A stretch of 64,000 nucleotides of DNA from Alphaproteobacteria bacterium (GCA_028285105.1 JANQQE010000024.1:248001-312000), one strand, 5' to 3'; positions 17,937 to 26,930 are shown, numbered from the stretch's first letter. Numbers and translations are program-made. The notes: generated by a model not told the origin, from the letters alone.

Positions 17937-18773
17937 ATGTCGAAGTCCGTCATATTTGTCGTATTGCTATGCAGTTGTTGCACTTTCTTCGGTTGTGCCG
18001 CTCCTGCCGCAGACGCGGATTCAAATGGGGGAGCGAGCGACGGTGGCGGTGGCGCGGGCAGCGCGGATACCGGCGGTGGGTTGTGCGACGGCGCGGGCGA
18101 ATGTCCTCCACCCGGTCAGAACGACGATCCATGTACGATTGATCCCGACCTTCTTGCCCGTGTTATCGGCGATCCAAACGACGCATGCCCGATCGAAACC
18201 TGTACAGAAGACGCTTCCGATTCGATCGTTGTCGATGTGACTCTGACGGACCGTTTCGATGTACCTGCAACCTGTATGAACCTTGCTGAATTTCAGGTGC
18301 GCCAGGATGCGATGATTACTGTCACCAATACGCATCCAACTCGAACGGTTAAGATTGCTGCGGTCAACTATGAAGAAAGCGACAAGCAGGATCTGCCACG
18401 CGGTGCCTGTTCGGAAGAAAATCTTCTACCGGGCGTGTCGGTCGAAGAATGCCTTGCCAGCACCGTGGGCGGATGCGAAAACGCGCTGAGCGGACCGACC
18501 ACCGGATTCAGCGCCTTTTTGCTGCCGGGTGAAACATCGCTCGCCGTTCCATACATTTGCAGCAACGAGTTTACATTCCCCACAACCGGTGCGTGCGGCG
18601 AACGGGAAATCGAAACCCGCACGACCAACTGGATCATCCAAGCCGTCTTTTGCAACAACAACGAAAGCGCCCAAACGAACTTCTGTTCGGTCGTCAATCC
18701 GGTCATGCTGGAACTAGGCCAAGCCGCCAATACACAACAATGGGCGCCGGTTGAGAGTACGGGTTGCGATTAA
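17937..18773 (+). CDS. Predicted Cys-rich lipoprotein
   Basis: A 278-residue protein with a lipoprotein signal (VVLLCSCCTFFGCAAP, lipidated Cys probably the one before AAP) and a clear AAGGAG ribosome site ten bases before the ATG. A Gly/Ser/Asp spacer (residues about 28-52) follows. The remaining 220 residues hold about a dozen cysteines and alternating strands (TVKIAAVNYEESDKQDLPRG, LLPGETSLAVPYICSNEF), consistent with a disulphide-stabilised beta domain outside the cytoplasm. No family is recognised. Followed by another lipoprotein gene 91 bases downstream. Confidence 0.65.
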   Translation: MSKSVIFVVLLCSCCTFFGCAAPAADADSNGGASDGGGGAGSADTGGGLCDGAGECPPPGQNDDPCTIDPDLLARVIGDPNDACPIETCTEDASDSIVVDVTLTDRFDVPATCMNLAEFQVRQDAMITVTNTHPTRTVKIAAVNYEESDKQDLPRGACSEENLLPGVSVEECLASTVGGCENALSGPTTGFSAFLLPGETSLAVPYICSNEFTFPTTGACGEREIETRTTNWIIQAVFCNNNESAQTNFCSVVNPVMLELGQAANTQQWAPVESTGCD

Positions 18774-18864
18774 CATCGACTGCCATAGGTCAATAATTAT
18801 TTGCGAAGGATGCGGCCTCACATCTGGTTGTAACTGAATTCGAATCCCGTACGGAGCGAATCCC

Positions 18865-19770
18865 ATGCGCGTTGAACGACTCGCACTGCTTGCGGCTGTG
18901 CTGTTTGGATTGGTCGCTTCCACCGGGTGCATGCAGATGACACCCAATAGCGATTCCAACGGAGGCGGTTCAAATGATGGCGGGAACGGAAGCACGAACG
19001 GTGATTCCTCGGACGGCAGTACCTCGAACAACGGCATGGCCAAGTTGACCATCTCTGTCACCGGACCGGACATGGGTGGATTCGCCCGAGTTGTCGGTTC
19101 AACCAACGACGGCGCAAAAGTCCATGCAGACTTCGCCGACGGCGTTCCTGAAATCCTTGTCAGGTATTCTCCGGACTTTGGAACGCTAACATCCGAGTTG
19201 GAGTTTGAAGTCGGCACGCAGGTCGCGCTCGTTGCCATCGAATCCGACGGGTTCCTGACCTCGTCCCAGCCGCAACTTCCGTTGGACTCCCCACCGCTTC
19301 AGTTTGATCGATGGGAAGGCGACTTCACGAACGGCGATATGGGCGCGAATGAAGCGACCTTGTTCTTCACGCTGGATGGCGATCGATCCATCGAGGCGAT
19401 CTTCACGGAAATGGCGCCGGTTTTCATCATGCAGGAAGAAGGGCAACCACAAAGCAATATGCTCATCACCATCGTCGGCGAACCGTTCGTCGTCTTCCCG
19501 CCACCGGCCACCGGCGCCGCAGGCATCTCAAATCCGGCTGGCCCCGTCGTCCTGTGGGGCGCGCAACGCGACGGAATCGTCGTCGAATTGGAAATCAACG
19601 ACGGCATTGACAACGACTCTGCAGCGTGCGAAAACAGTACGGACATCGTTCAATGCAACGTATTCGTGGAATGGACAGGAGACTGCGACGGCAGCGGAAA
19701 AACATGTGAGTTGACCTTCGGCGAGGCATCCGAAGCAACGGCCGTTTTCGAGAACATCGCCGTGAATTGA
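18865..19770 (+). CDS. Predicted lipoprotein
   Basis: A 301-residue protein with a signal peptide (LALLAAVLFGLVASTGC) and a low-complexity Asn/Gly/Ser/Asp spacer of about 35 residues. Two beta-rich regions follow. The segment FDRWEGDFTNGD together with LFFTLDGDRSIEAIFTE resembles the InlB B-repeat / SEGxW-type motif (W-x-G-D, then DxxIxAxF), seen again in FVEWTGDCDGSGKTC with EATAVFENI. Such motifs occur in surface proteins. Function is unknown. A family 1 REP unit begins 12 bases after the stop. Confidence 0.65.
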   Translation: MRVERLALLAAVLFGLVASTGCMQMTPNSDSNGGGSNDGGNGSTNGDSSDGSTSNNGMAKLTISVTGPDMGGFARVVGSTNDGAKVHADFADGVPEILVRYSPDFGTLTSELEFEVGTQVALVAIESDGFLTSSQPQLPLDSPPLQFDRWEGDFTNGDMGANEATLFFTLDGDRSIEAIFTEMAPVFIMQEEGQPQSNMLITIVGEPFVVFPPPATGAAGISNPAGPVVLWGAQRDGIVVELEINDGIDNDSAACENSTDIVQCNVFVEWTGDCDGSGKTCELTFGEASEATAVFENIAVN

Positions 19771-19781
19771 TCATCGATTCC

Positions 19782-20367
19782 GTAGGTCGGGTCATCGACC
19801 CGACAGCCCCAATCAGAATCGTTGTGATCGTTGGATTGAGGAGCTATTGCTCGTCAAGCACACCATCGCGACCGAACGATTCGACCGGATGAATTTGAAT
19901 CGTTCTGCTGATCCCGAGTTGCTCAAACATCTCCTGATATGCATCTGATTCCATCGGGCCATGACGCGAATGCGTCTGCGTGTCGATGATCCACCATCCC
20001 GTCGAATAACCCGTATCTGCTTTTGGCTCTTGATAGCAAACAATGTATCGGTCGTCCCAACCCATCTGCGTTACATCTCGTTCAACCACAAGAGTTGCTC
20101 CAATGCCTCCATCGTCCTGGCCGATTTCGCGCCGATTGGATGCGGATCGTATAAACACGTAGTCCTCAATGAGATCGAACGAATAATCGGCACGACCGGG
20201 GCCTGGTATCCAAGAATCGACCCACAGACTCGCGACACCTGCGAACACGATGACCAAGAAAAACAACGAAGCCATGCATATTCGGTTGATGCGCCGGCGC
20301 TTATTGAATCGAAGGGCTTCTTGTTGCGACATTCTCATCCGGTCGTCGGGTCTATGACCCGACCTAC
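19782..20367. mobile_element. Gene-carrying inverted REP pair, family 1
   Basis: A 23-base REP unit at 19782-19804 and its inverted partner at 20345-20367, both with GTAG on the outside, have the same orientation as the short pairs at 8709-8779 and 15253-15327. Here the interior is 540 bases instead of 25-29 and holds one complete gene (19844-20332). The left hairpin loop is CATCG; the right one is CTATG, with arms GTCGGGT and ACCCGAC intact. The element ends exactly over the stop codon of the lipM-like gene. Whether it moved as a unit or the pair formed around the gene is not decided by the sequence. Confidence 0.6.
19844..20332 (-). CDS. Small membrane-anchored protein inside REP pair
   Basis: A 162-residue protein with a basic N-terminus (LRFNKRRRINRI), one membrane segment (CMASLFFLVIVFAGVASLWV) and a soluble C-terminal domain of about 120 residues. 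That domain has a pattern of strands (YSFDLIEDYVFIRSAS, ATLVVERDV, YIVCYQEP, TGWWIIDTQT) like small DUF3997-type proteins that are often lipid-anchored. The start at MSQQEAL is chosen because the codons upstream are encoded by the REP hairpin. Function unknown. It is the only gene between the two inverted REP units. Confidence 0.65.
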   Translation of the reverse strand: MSQQEALRFNKRRRINRICMASLFFLVIVFAGVASLWVDSWIPGPGRADYSFDLIEDYVFIRSASNRREIGQDDGGIGATLVVERDVTQMGWDDRYIVCYQEPKADTGYSTGWWIIDTQTHSRHGPMESDAYQEMFEQLGISRTIQIHPVESFGRDGVLDEQ

Positions 20368-21116
20368 AACCGCTTGATCCATTCATCGCCGGTGTGTTTG
20401 CCGGTCAACTTGGTCGATTCGGCTAACTCTTGCTTGGTCCAATCGATCTCGGCGAATTCGATTGATTGGTTTTTTGAGATGTGCCACGCTATTTCCTGGG
20501 CGATGTCTGTTATGAAATTGGTTGGTTCTATTGCTTCTACGTCGGCGGTTTTCTGTTGTTCGTAGCAGTTGGCTAGGATGATTGAACCGTGTTGCAGGAC
20601 GGCTTCTCTTGTTCTTCTTTGGGCGCTGCCGGCTAGTTTGTCTGGGCCTACTAGTACGTCGAGGCAGTGTCTTCTCTCAAAACAGAAAAATGGACCCCTT
20701 GCTGCGCCGCTGTCATCGGATTTTCCGCAGCGGTTTGCGGTTACCTTCAGCTTTGCAAACGCGCTGATGATCGCGTCGTGGGCGCGTTCGTAAAGTTTGT
20801 TCGGGCCGCCTTCCAGCAACTTGTGATCCAACGGGACGGTGATCGAATACGTCAGTTCCTGATCGTGCAGGATCGCCCCGCCGCCGGTTTGCCTTCTTAC
20901 CACCGCAAGATCGCCAGCCGGCGATGGGAGGGTTTCGTAGTCGGCGTACTTTTGGAAGTAGCCCAGCGAGATCGTCGGCGGATCCCATTGATAGAACCGC
21001 AGCGTTGGCGGCGACTCGCCTCTCCCGACGCGGTTTAACAGGGCCTCGTCGCGGGCCATGTTCTCTGGACCGGCGAGCGGGCCGTCTTGAATAATTCGCA
21101 GGGTTGATTGAGACAT
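20364..21116 (-). CDS. LipM-like octanoyl/lipoyl protein transferase
   Basis: A 250-residue member of the biotin/lipoate protein ligase superfamily. The motifs fit the LipM branch: RRQTGGGAILHDQELTYS (residues 75-92), a Cys-Phe pair (Cys145 in GPFFCFERR) at the position of the LipM acyl-thioester cysteine, and the lysine and GSAQ motif in PDKLAGSAQRR. LipM transfers octanoyl groups to GcvH before lipoyl formation. Its place 32 bases downstream of gcvPB, whose partner GcvH must be lipoylated, supports this. Its TAG stop lies within the CTAC end of the REP unit at 20345-20367. A lipoate-salvage role (LplA) is the alternative. Confidence 0.82.
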   Translation of the reverse strand: MSQSTLRIIQDGPLAGPENMARDEALLNRVGRGESPPTLRFYQWDPPTISLGYFQKYADYETLPSPAGDLAVVRRQTGGGAILHDQELTYSITVPLDHKLLEGGPNKLYERAHDAIISAFAKLKVTANRCGKSDDSGAARGPFFCFERRHCLDVLVGPDKLAGSAQRRTREAVLQHGSIILANCYEQQKTADVEAIEPTNFITDIAQEIAWHISKNQSIEFAEIDWTKQELAESTKLTGKHTGDEWIKRL

Positions 21117-21148
21117 AGCGTTGATTGAGGCATGGGGCCAGTCGAAAA

Positions 21149-22621
21149 CTATTCGGATCGCCAGCGAACGTTGGGCTTGCGGTTAGCCCCCACTTCATCG
21201 AGGCGGCCGACCGGCATGTCGTGCGGTGCGCTTCGTAGCAGTTCCGGTTGATCGCGGGCTTCGTCGGCGATCTTGAGCATCACTTCGCAGAACCGATCGA
21301 GCGTCGCGAGTGATTCGGTTTCCGACGGTTCAATCATCAGACAGTGCATAATTGGCCAACTCATCGTCGGCGGGTGGATGCCATAGTCGATCAGACGCTT
21401 TGCAAAATCGCGCTCGGACACGTCGAGTTCGCCAAACTCGGGCACGGTGATGAACTCGTGGGCGTATGGTGCAGGAAACGGCATCGGATAACGGTGTTTG
21501 ATCTGCGCCGCGATGTAGTTGGCGGCTAACACTGCCCGGCGCGACACCCGTCGCAACCCTTCCGGACCGAGCGAACGAATGTAAGTATACGCCCGCACGA
21601 GAACCCCACCCTGCCCATAGAAACTCCTCACGCGACCAATGCTATCCGGGCGTTCGTAATCCCACGCAAATGTACCGTCGGATTTCTTAATCACCTGCGG
21701 TTTCGGCAGGTATGGGCTAAGTCGCTTACTGACGCCAACCGGACCAGCCCCGGGTCCACCGCCACCGTGCGGCGTGCTGAAGGTCTTGTGCGTATTAAAA
21801 TGCATCACATCGACGCCGACATCGCCCGGTCGAATGATGCCGAGTGTGGCGTTCATGTTCGCGCCGTCGTAATAAAGCAGCGCCCCCTTCTCATGCAGGA
21901 TCGCCGCGATGTCCGCGATTTGATCGTCGAAGATACCGCACGTGTTCGGGTTGGTAATCATCAATGCCGCAGTGTTTTCATCGACCTTCGACCGCAAGTC
22001 GTCGAGGTCCACCTTGCCATCGGAGCGCGAACGAATCTTGGTGCTGCTCATCGAACAAATCGTGCAGCTTGCCGGGTTGGTTCCGTGGGCGCTGTCGGGC
22101 GCGAGAACCACGCGACGATTCTCTCCGCGGGCACGATGGTACGCTTCGATCATCATCAACCCGGTCATCTCGCCATGAGCGCCAGCCGCCGGCTGCAAGC
22201 TGACCTCCGCCAACCCGGAAATCTCCTGCAAGAAGTGTCGCAGTTGATAATGCAATTCGAGCATGCCCTGCACATCGGACTCGCGTTGATACGGATGAAT
22301 GTGCGCGAAACCAGGCATGGCCGCCACCCGTTCGTTGACGCGGGGGTTGTACTTCATCGTGCAACTACCGAGCGGATAAAAGTTTTCGTCGATGCTGAAT
22401 ACGCGATGCGACAGGCGCGTCATGTGCCGAACCACATCCAACTCGCCAAGCTCGGGCAGGTTGGGTGAACATTCGGAGCGCAGGCGCTTCGGCAGGTTTG
22501 ACTCGTCTTGCGCCGACGGCACATCCGAATCGGGCAGCGATACACCGCTCGCGCCGGAAATGCGTTGTTCAAAGCTTAAGGGAAAGTCGCTCGATTGTTC
22601 TGCCAAGGGCGCAACAGCCAT
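21149..22621 (-). CDS. gcvPB: Glycine dehydrogenase (decarboxylating) subunit 2
   Basis: A 490-residue beta subunit of the two-subunit P protein. The PLP lysine is in NTHKTFSTPHGGGGPGAG and glycine-rich loops follow; FYPLGSCTMKYNPR, AHGEMTGLMM and DSAHGTNPASC are further family blocks. With GcvPA it performs glycine decarboxylation in the glycine cleavage system. Downstream on the same strand, 32 bases away, is the lipM-like gene, a probable operon. Upstream lies a family 2 REP pair (22681-22756). Confidence 0.95.
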   Translation of the reverse strand: MAVAPLAEQSSDFPLSFEQRISGASGVSLPDSDVPSAQDESNLPKRLRSECSPNLPELGELDVVRHMTRLSHRVFSIDENFYPLGSCTMKYNPRVNERVAAMPGFAHIHPYQRESDVQGMLELHYQLRHFLQEISGLAEVSLQPAAGAHGEMTGLMMIEAYHRARGENRRVVLAPDSAHGTNPASCTICSMSSTKIRSRSDGKVDLDDLRSKVDENTAALMITNPNTCGIFDDQIADIAAILHEKGALLYYDGANMNATLGIIRPGDVGVDVMHFNTHKTFSTPHGGGGPGAGPVGVSKRLSPYLPKPQVIKKSDGTFAWDYERPDSIGRVRSFYGQGGVLVRAYTYIRSLGPEGLRRVSRRAVLAANYIAAQIKHRYPMPFPAPYAHEFITVPEFGELDVSERDFAKRLIDYGIHPPTMSWPIMHCLMIEPSETESLATLDRFCEVMLKIADEARDQPELLRSAPHDMPVGRLDEVGANRKPNVRWRSE

Positions 22622-22680
22622 ATCCAGACCCGCTCCGTTTGTGATGACGAAATCCGCACTGCGGACTCCAACTCATAGTC

Positions 22681-22756
22681 GTAGGGTCCGCTGTGCGGAC
22701 CGATGTTCGTTCGGTTTGCACGTCCGGCATGGTTCGGTCCGCACGGCGGACCCTAC
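22681..22756. repeat. REP pair, family 2
   Basis: Inverted 21-base units at 22681-22701 and 22736-22756, separated by 34 bases. Each has a GTAG foot and a hairpin with arms GGTCCGC and GCGGACC around a 3-base loop (TGT in the left unit). In the right unit one loop base differs (ACG). Located upstream of gcvPB. Other copies are at 26927-27005, 61520-61585 and 62166-62232. Confidence 0.85.
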
Positions 22757-22872
22757 ATGACATGCCGAATTGAACGTGGGCATTATAGTGCTAACGGATC
22801 GCCAACCCAGCCCACCAGATGACAAAAATGCTGAAAGTCACGCGGCCCGAATCGACCTGCAAAGCTCAGCGC

Positions 22873-23925
22873 TCACGACGATTTGGTGCCCTGTTGCCGT
22901 TTGGTTTCTTCGGCGAGGATGCGGTTTTCTTCGGTCGTGAGAGAATCGATCCCCAGGTTGCTCACCTTGGCCAGAATGCGATCGACTTCCCGCTCCATTT
23001 TCTGACGATGCTCGGCTTCCCGCTGCTCGCGGGCTTCGACCTTGGCTTGGCGTCTGCGCTCAAAGTATCCCGGCGTCTTGCCCCCGTTGTCAGCCTGACC
23101 TTCAAGTGTCGTATAGCCACCGGAAAAGTCGTAACCGAACTCGTTGACGTCACCGTCCAACTCACGCATCTTTGCGACACGACGTTCGTAATAGCAGGTG
23201 ATGTAACCGAATACCGCAATCCCGATCATCATCGTCGCCCCTGTAAAGAAACCCCCGAGGCCAAGTACGATCGCGCCAACCATACCGACGTACGTGGCCG
23301 TCATCATGGACTGGTTAAAACCCCTACGCGGCCAAAGAAATGCCTGAAGAATTCGCCCACCGTCAAACGGAAACACGGGCATCAGATTGAACAACAAGAT
23401 GACGTAGCTCAATCCGAATACGACTCGCAGCCAATGTTGGAAGGCGTCGGCTGTGTCGATGTTGAGGTTGATCGGGAGGAATCCTCGAAACGGATTCCAG
23501 GGAACCGCTCCCCATCCACCAAGCGCGACCAGAATTCCCGCAACGATCGTGCAGATCATAACGTTGACCATCGGGCCGGCGACGGTCGTCAGCATGTGCG
23601 CCTTCGGGGTATGCGGAGGTCGAACGGAAGCAAGTCCGCCCAATGGCCAAAGCAAAACTTCGTCAGCCTCTCCACCGCTTCGACGAGCGCCCCAGCAGTG
23701 ACCGAACTCATGAAGCAAGACGATGAGAAAAAGTATCGCAACCGAGATCAAGGCGTCGAGCGCACCGCTCAAGCCAATGCCGCCGGTATCGCTGACAAGG
23801 GCGCGACCGATCAGGAATATCGCCCCAAAGACAAACAAGACGTGCAGGCGAATCGAAATGCCGAACAACTCGCCAACACGAAACGACCAGTTCAGCGGAT
23901 TGTCTTTGTTACCGGTGCCAAACAA
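22873..23925 (-). CDS. Site-2-protease family (M50) intramembrane metalloprotease
   Basis: A 350-residue polytopic membrane protein. Zinc ligands are visible in HEFGH (residues 72-76) and in FPFDGGRIL (Asp188), the two hallmark motifs of S2P proteases of the SpoIVFB/YdfN-like group; no PDZ domain is seen. The soluble tail after residue about 250 is charged and ends with a helical module VDRILAKVSNLGIDSL (residues 314-329) and EENRILAEET, which is strikingly like the tail of the neighbouring rhomboid protein. Substrates are unknown. The rhomboid gene lies 49 bases upstream on the same strand, so the two are probably co-expressed. Confidence 0.88.
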   Translation of the reverse strand: MFGTGNKDNPLNWSFRVGELFGISIRLHVLFVFGAIFLIGRALVSDTGGIGLSGALDALISVAILFLIVLLHEFGHCWGARRSGGEADEVLLWPLGGLASVRPPHTPKAHMLTTVAGPMVNVMICTIVAGILVALGGWGAVPWNPFRGFLPINLNIDTADAFQHWLRVVFGLSYVILLFNLMPVFPFDGGRILQAFLWPRRGFNQSMMTATYVGMVGAIVLGLGGFFTGATMMIGIAVFGYITCYYERRVAKMRELDGDVNEFGYDFSGGYTTLEGQADNGGKTPGYFERRRQAKVEAREQREAEHRQKMEREVDRILAKVSNLGIDSLTTEENRILAEETKRQQGTKSS

Positions 23926-23974
23926 AGTTGCTTATCCCCAACTCACCTGCGCGGTCGTAATGACTCAAGAAACC

Positions 23975-24904
23975 TTATGCCCGCCCAGCCCGCGCTTCTT
24001 CTGCACGGGCTCTGTCGGTTGCTTCTTTCAGCGCTTTGCGCTCGGAATCGGAGAGGCTGTTGATTCCGTAGGCGTAGACCTTTTCGAGTATACGATTCAC
24101 CGTTTGGACGTCGTCCTTACGTTGTTCGACCCGCTCGCGAAATGTTCCGCTTCCTTTTTTCTTAGACGAACTACCGAAGAGTTTTGACCACCAACCACCG
24201 CCTGATGGCGACGCTCCCCCGAGTCCGCGCGGAGAACCACCAGCCCACGCCCAACCGCCGGTCTTGGACCACCAGGCACCCACGAGCAATCCAGCCAGAT
24301 GGCAAATGTCACCGCCGTAGTTGTCACCGCGGGTCATGATATTGTAGACAAACCAAACCAAGTACACGATCACCAACGTTCGAACGCGTACTGGAACCAG
24401 GAAGTAAACGAGTACTTCTGCGTTGGGAAAATAAATCGCGACCGCGGCCATGATGGCCCACAGACTGCCCGATGCCCCTAAACCGAGAACGTCTGGATTC
24501 ATCAGACCAAATGCACCTGCCAGCGTAAGGATAATGTTCCCCGCAATACCGCCAAGGGTGTACACGACGAAGAACTGCTTACCGCCCCATTGGCGCTCCA
24601 GCACCGGCCCGAAGAAATACAGCATCAACATGTTAAAGAAGATGTGCATGAAGTTAGCGTGCAGGTAAGTGGCAGTGAACAATCGCCACACCTGTCCGTC
24701 AAGCACGCTGGCTGCCTGCATGACACCGTAGCCGACAATCGTCCGACCCATCGCCTCCGTGCCACTTGCAAAGAAGATCACGATGTTCGCAACGATGAGG
24801 CGCGTGACCACATCCCACGTGCCCATACCGGACCCGCGGTACATCGGTCTCCTGCCACCGTAGTACGTTTGCTCGTTTGCGTATTCGCGATCTTGCCAAC
24901 CCAT
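23975..24904 (-). CDS. Rhomboid-family intramembrane serine protease
   Basis: A 309-residue protein with six predicted membrane segments. The catalytic dyad is present: Ser145 in GLGASGSLWA and His202 in CHLAGLLVG. HANFMHIFFNML (residues 82-93) is the rhomboid HxxxxHxxxN motif. After the membrane domain comes a Gly/Ser/Trp-rich linker and a tail (residues about 267-296) VNRILEKVYAYGINSL plus SERKALKEAT, related to the DUF6576-type tail known on some rhomboids. It cleaves transmembrane substrates within the membrane; targets are unknown. First gene of a likely pair with the M50 protease. Confidence 0.9.
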   Translation of the reverse strand: MGWQDREYANEQTYYGGRRPMYRGSGMGTWDVVTRLIVANIVIFFASGTEAMGRTIVGYGVMQAASVLDGQVWRLFTATYLHANFMHIFFNMLMLYFFGPVLERQWGGKQFFVVYTLGGIAGNIILTLAGAFGLMNPDVLGLGASGSLWAIMAAVAIYFPNAEVLVYFLVPVRVRTLVIVYLVWFVYNIMTRGDNYGGDICHLAGLLVGAWWSKTGGWAWAGGSPRGLGGASPSGGGWWSKLFGSSSKKKGSGTFRERVEQRKDDVQTVNRILEKVYAYGINSLSDSERKALKEATDRARAEEARAGRA

Positions 24905-24937
24905 TCAGTTCATCCAACCCTTCTGTGCTGTACTCTC

Positions 24938-25474
24938 TTATGCGCCCGCGAAGCGCTTTGCATCCTGTCGCGCGAAGTACGTCCCCAGCACTGCTATGGT
25001 TTTACCGTCGAGCAGCCGTCCTTCGATCAGATCCTGTCGAATCTTGTCAGCCGCCACGATCTCCACATCGATTTCTTCGGTGTCGTCCAAGTCCTGTCCA
25101 ACGTGCGTCAAGTCGCGGGCGAGGTACGCATACATTCGCTCCGTGCAAATCCCCGGTGATGTGTAAAACTCCATCAGCGGTTCGATCGACCTGGCCCGAT
25201 ATCCCGTCTCTTCCACAAGCTCGCGATGGGCACAAACCACAGGTTGTTCATCGGCTTCCATTGTGCCAGCCGGCAACTCCAAAAGCACCTGATCGGCTGC
25301 AAATCGGCGATTTCGGATCATCACGATGGATTCGTCGTCGCAAATTGCCAGGATCGTCACTGCCCCCGGATGAACGACGACCTGCCGATCGACCTCGCGG
25401 CCATCCGATAGTGCAACTTTCCACAGTTCGACGTCAAACTTGGGCGTATGAAGAAGTGAACGTTTTTCAGCCAT
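24938..25474 (-). CDS. Nudix hydrolase, ADP-ribose pyrophosphatase-like
   Basis: A 178-residue Nudix protein. The full Nudix box is present: GX5EX7REUXEEXGU spelled by GTMEADE and then REL-V-EE-T-GY. The strand VVVHPGAVTILAICDD and the late SPGICTERMYAYLARDL segment (SPG, then the helix and strand) fit the ADP-ribose pyrophosphatase (NudF) branch. It probably hydrolyses ADP-ribose or similar nucleoside diphosphate derivatives. The start at MAEKRS is chosen because the family begins there; the frame is open 40 codons upstream with no similarity. Divergent from dxr. Confidence 0.88.
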   Translation of the reverse strand: MAEKRSLLHTPKFDVELWKVALSDGREVDRQVVVHPGAVTILAICDDESIVMIRNRRFAADQVLLELPAGTMEADEQPVVCAHRELVEETGYRARSIEPLMEFYTSPGICTERMYAYLARDLTHVGQDLDDTEEIDVEIVAADKIRQDLIEGRLLDGKTIAVLGTYFARQDAKRFAGA

Positions 25475-25754
25475 GGGGTCGATGCACCAAGCGGGTTTCG
25501 GGCTATGCTGTTTCCTATGACTGGATCGCCTTGCGGCATCGTCCAGTCGAATCCGAATACACGCAATTATAGGGCTGGCAAACCGCCTCGACAATTGACG
25601 ACACGGTGTCTAAAGACGTGGCAAAAGCTTGTCGGTGTGCAATTTGGCGAATAGTATGACCGCCCGAGCATGCGGCGGCGTACAAGACAAGAATAGTCAG
25701 TCGCATCCCGAGCAATTGCAAGGCCTTGACGGGTTTCATCCTGAAGACGTTCGA

Positions 25755-26930
25755 ATGAACAAGCAGCAAGTCATCATTCTGGGTTCGACCGGATCGATCG
25801 GCGAAAGTGCGCTATCGGTTCTTTCGGAGTTGGCCGACGCATTCGAAGTTGTGGGGTTGGCCGGTGGATCGCAGTGGCAGAAACTCGCCCAGCAAGCCCG
25901 GTACTGGAACCCGAAGTTCGTTGCCTTGGCTGATGCGGACCATCAGGATTCCTTGAAAGAACTTTTGCCCGACGGCTGCCAGTTGATCGACGGTGACGAT
26001 TCGTTGACGCGCTTGGTCGAAGCCGTCGAATGCGATTGCGTGATCTCTGCCGTCGTCGGGGCAGCCGGTCTTCCCGCAACGCTTCGCGCGGTGCAACTGG
26101 GGCGCAAGGTTGCGCTGGCCAACAAAGAACCGCTCGTCATCGCCGGCGAGTTGATGATGAAAACGGCGGAGCGAACCGGCGCGACGATTTTGCCGATTGA
26201 CAGCGAACATTCAGCAGTCTTCCAGGCGCTGCAAGCCGGGCAGCATGACGACGTCGAACGAATCGTCCTGACTGCATCGGGCGGACCGTTTCGCGATGCC
26301 TCCGAAGAAGAACTCGAAAATGCCACGGTTGAAAGCGCGCTCAATCATCCGACCTGGTCGATGGGTCCGAAAATCACCATCGACTCGGCAACGATGATGA
26401 ACAAGGCACTTGAGATCATCGAAGCGAGATGGCTTTTCGACTTTGAAAGCGAACAGATCGACGTCGTGATCCATCCGGAATCGATCCTCCATTCGATGGT
26501 CGAGTTCTGTGATGGGTCCGTGATCGCTCAGATGGGTACGCCCGATATGCGTACGCCGATTCAATACGCATTGACATATCCGCGTCGCTACCCGTGTCCT
26601 GCAAGCCGGCTGTCGTTAACTGACTTGGGGCAACTGACGTTTTCGGAACCGGATACGCATCGTTTTCCATCGCTACGGTTGGGACATCAGGTTGCGACGC
26701 AAGGCGGATCGACGGGGGCGGTGTTTAATGCAGCCAACGAAGTGTGCAACGATCTATTTCGACTGGGAAAAATTGGCTTTTGCGACATCGTACGCTTGAC
26801 CGAAGAAGTGCTGAACACCCACGAACGTCGCAACAACCCGACGCTGGAAGAATTAATCGATGCTGACAATTGGGCGCGGCAAGAAGTTGAAACGTTAAGG
26901 GCAAGCAGCCCGATTAAGAAAACCAGGTAG
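25755..26930 (+). CDS. dxr: 1-deoxy-D-xylulose 5-phosphate reductoisomerase
   Basis: A 391-residue enzyme of the methylerythritol phosphate pathway of isoprenoid synthesis. The NADPH-binding loop is GSTGSIGESAL at the start; ALANKEPLVIAGELMM, LPIDSEHSAVFQ and TASGGPFRD carry metal and substrate residues, and GPKITIDSATMMNKALE is a family block. The start is at MNKQQV; the upstream open frame (42 codons) has no similarity. The TAG stop codon (26928-26930) lies within the GTAG foot of the family 2 REP pair that follows. rseP begins 25 bases after that repeat, the usual dxr-rseP order. Confidence 0.95.
   Translation: MNKQQVIILGSTGSIGESALSVLSELADAFEVVGLAGGSQWQKLAQQARYWNPKFVALADADHQDSLKELLPDGCQLIDGDDSLTRLVEAVECDCVISAVVGAAGLPATLRAVQLGRKVALANKEPLVIAGELMMKTAERTGATILPIDSEHSAVFQALQAGQHDDVERIVLTASGGPFRDASEEELENATVESALNHPTWSMGPKITIDSATMMNKALEIIEARWLFDFESEQIDVVIHPESILHSMVEFCDGSVIAQMGTPDMRTPIQYALTYPRRYPCPASRLSLTDLGQLTFSEPDTHRFPSLRLGHQVATQGGSTGAVFNAANEVCNDLFRLGKIGFCDIVRLTEEVLNTHERRNNPTLEELIDADNWARQEVETLRASSPIKKTR

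Noticed and set aside
22819..24063. Plus-strand open frame opposite the M50 protease gene
   Set aside because: The minus strand carries HEFGH and FDGG motifs; the plus frame is charged low-complexity sequence without family.
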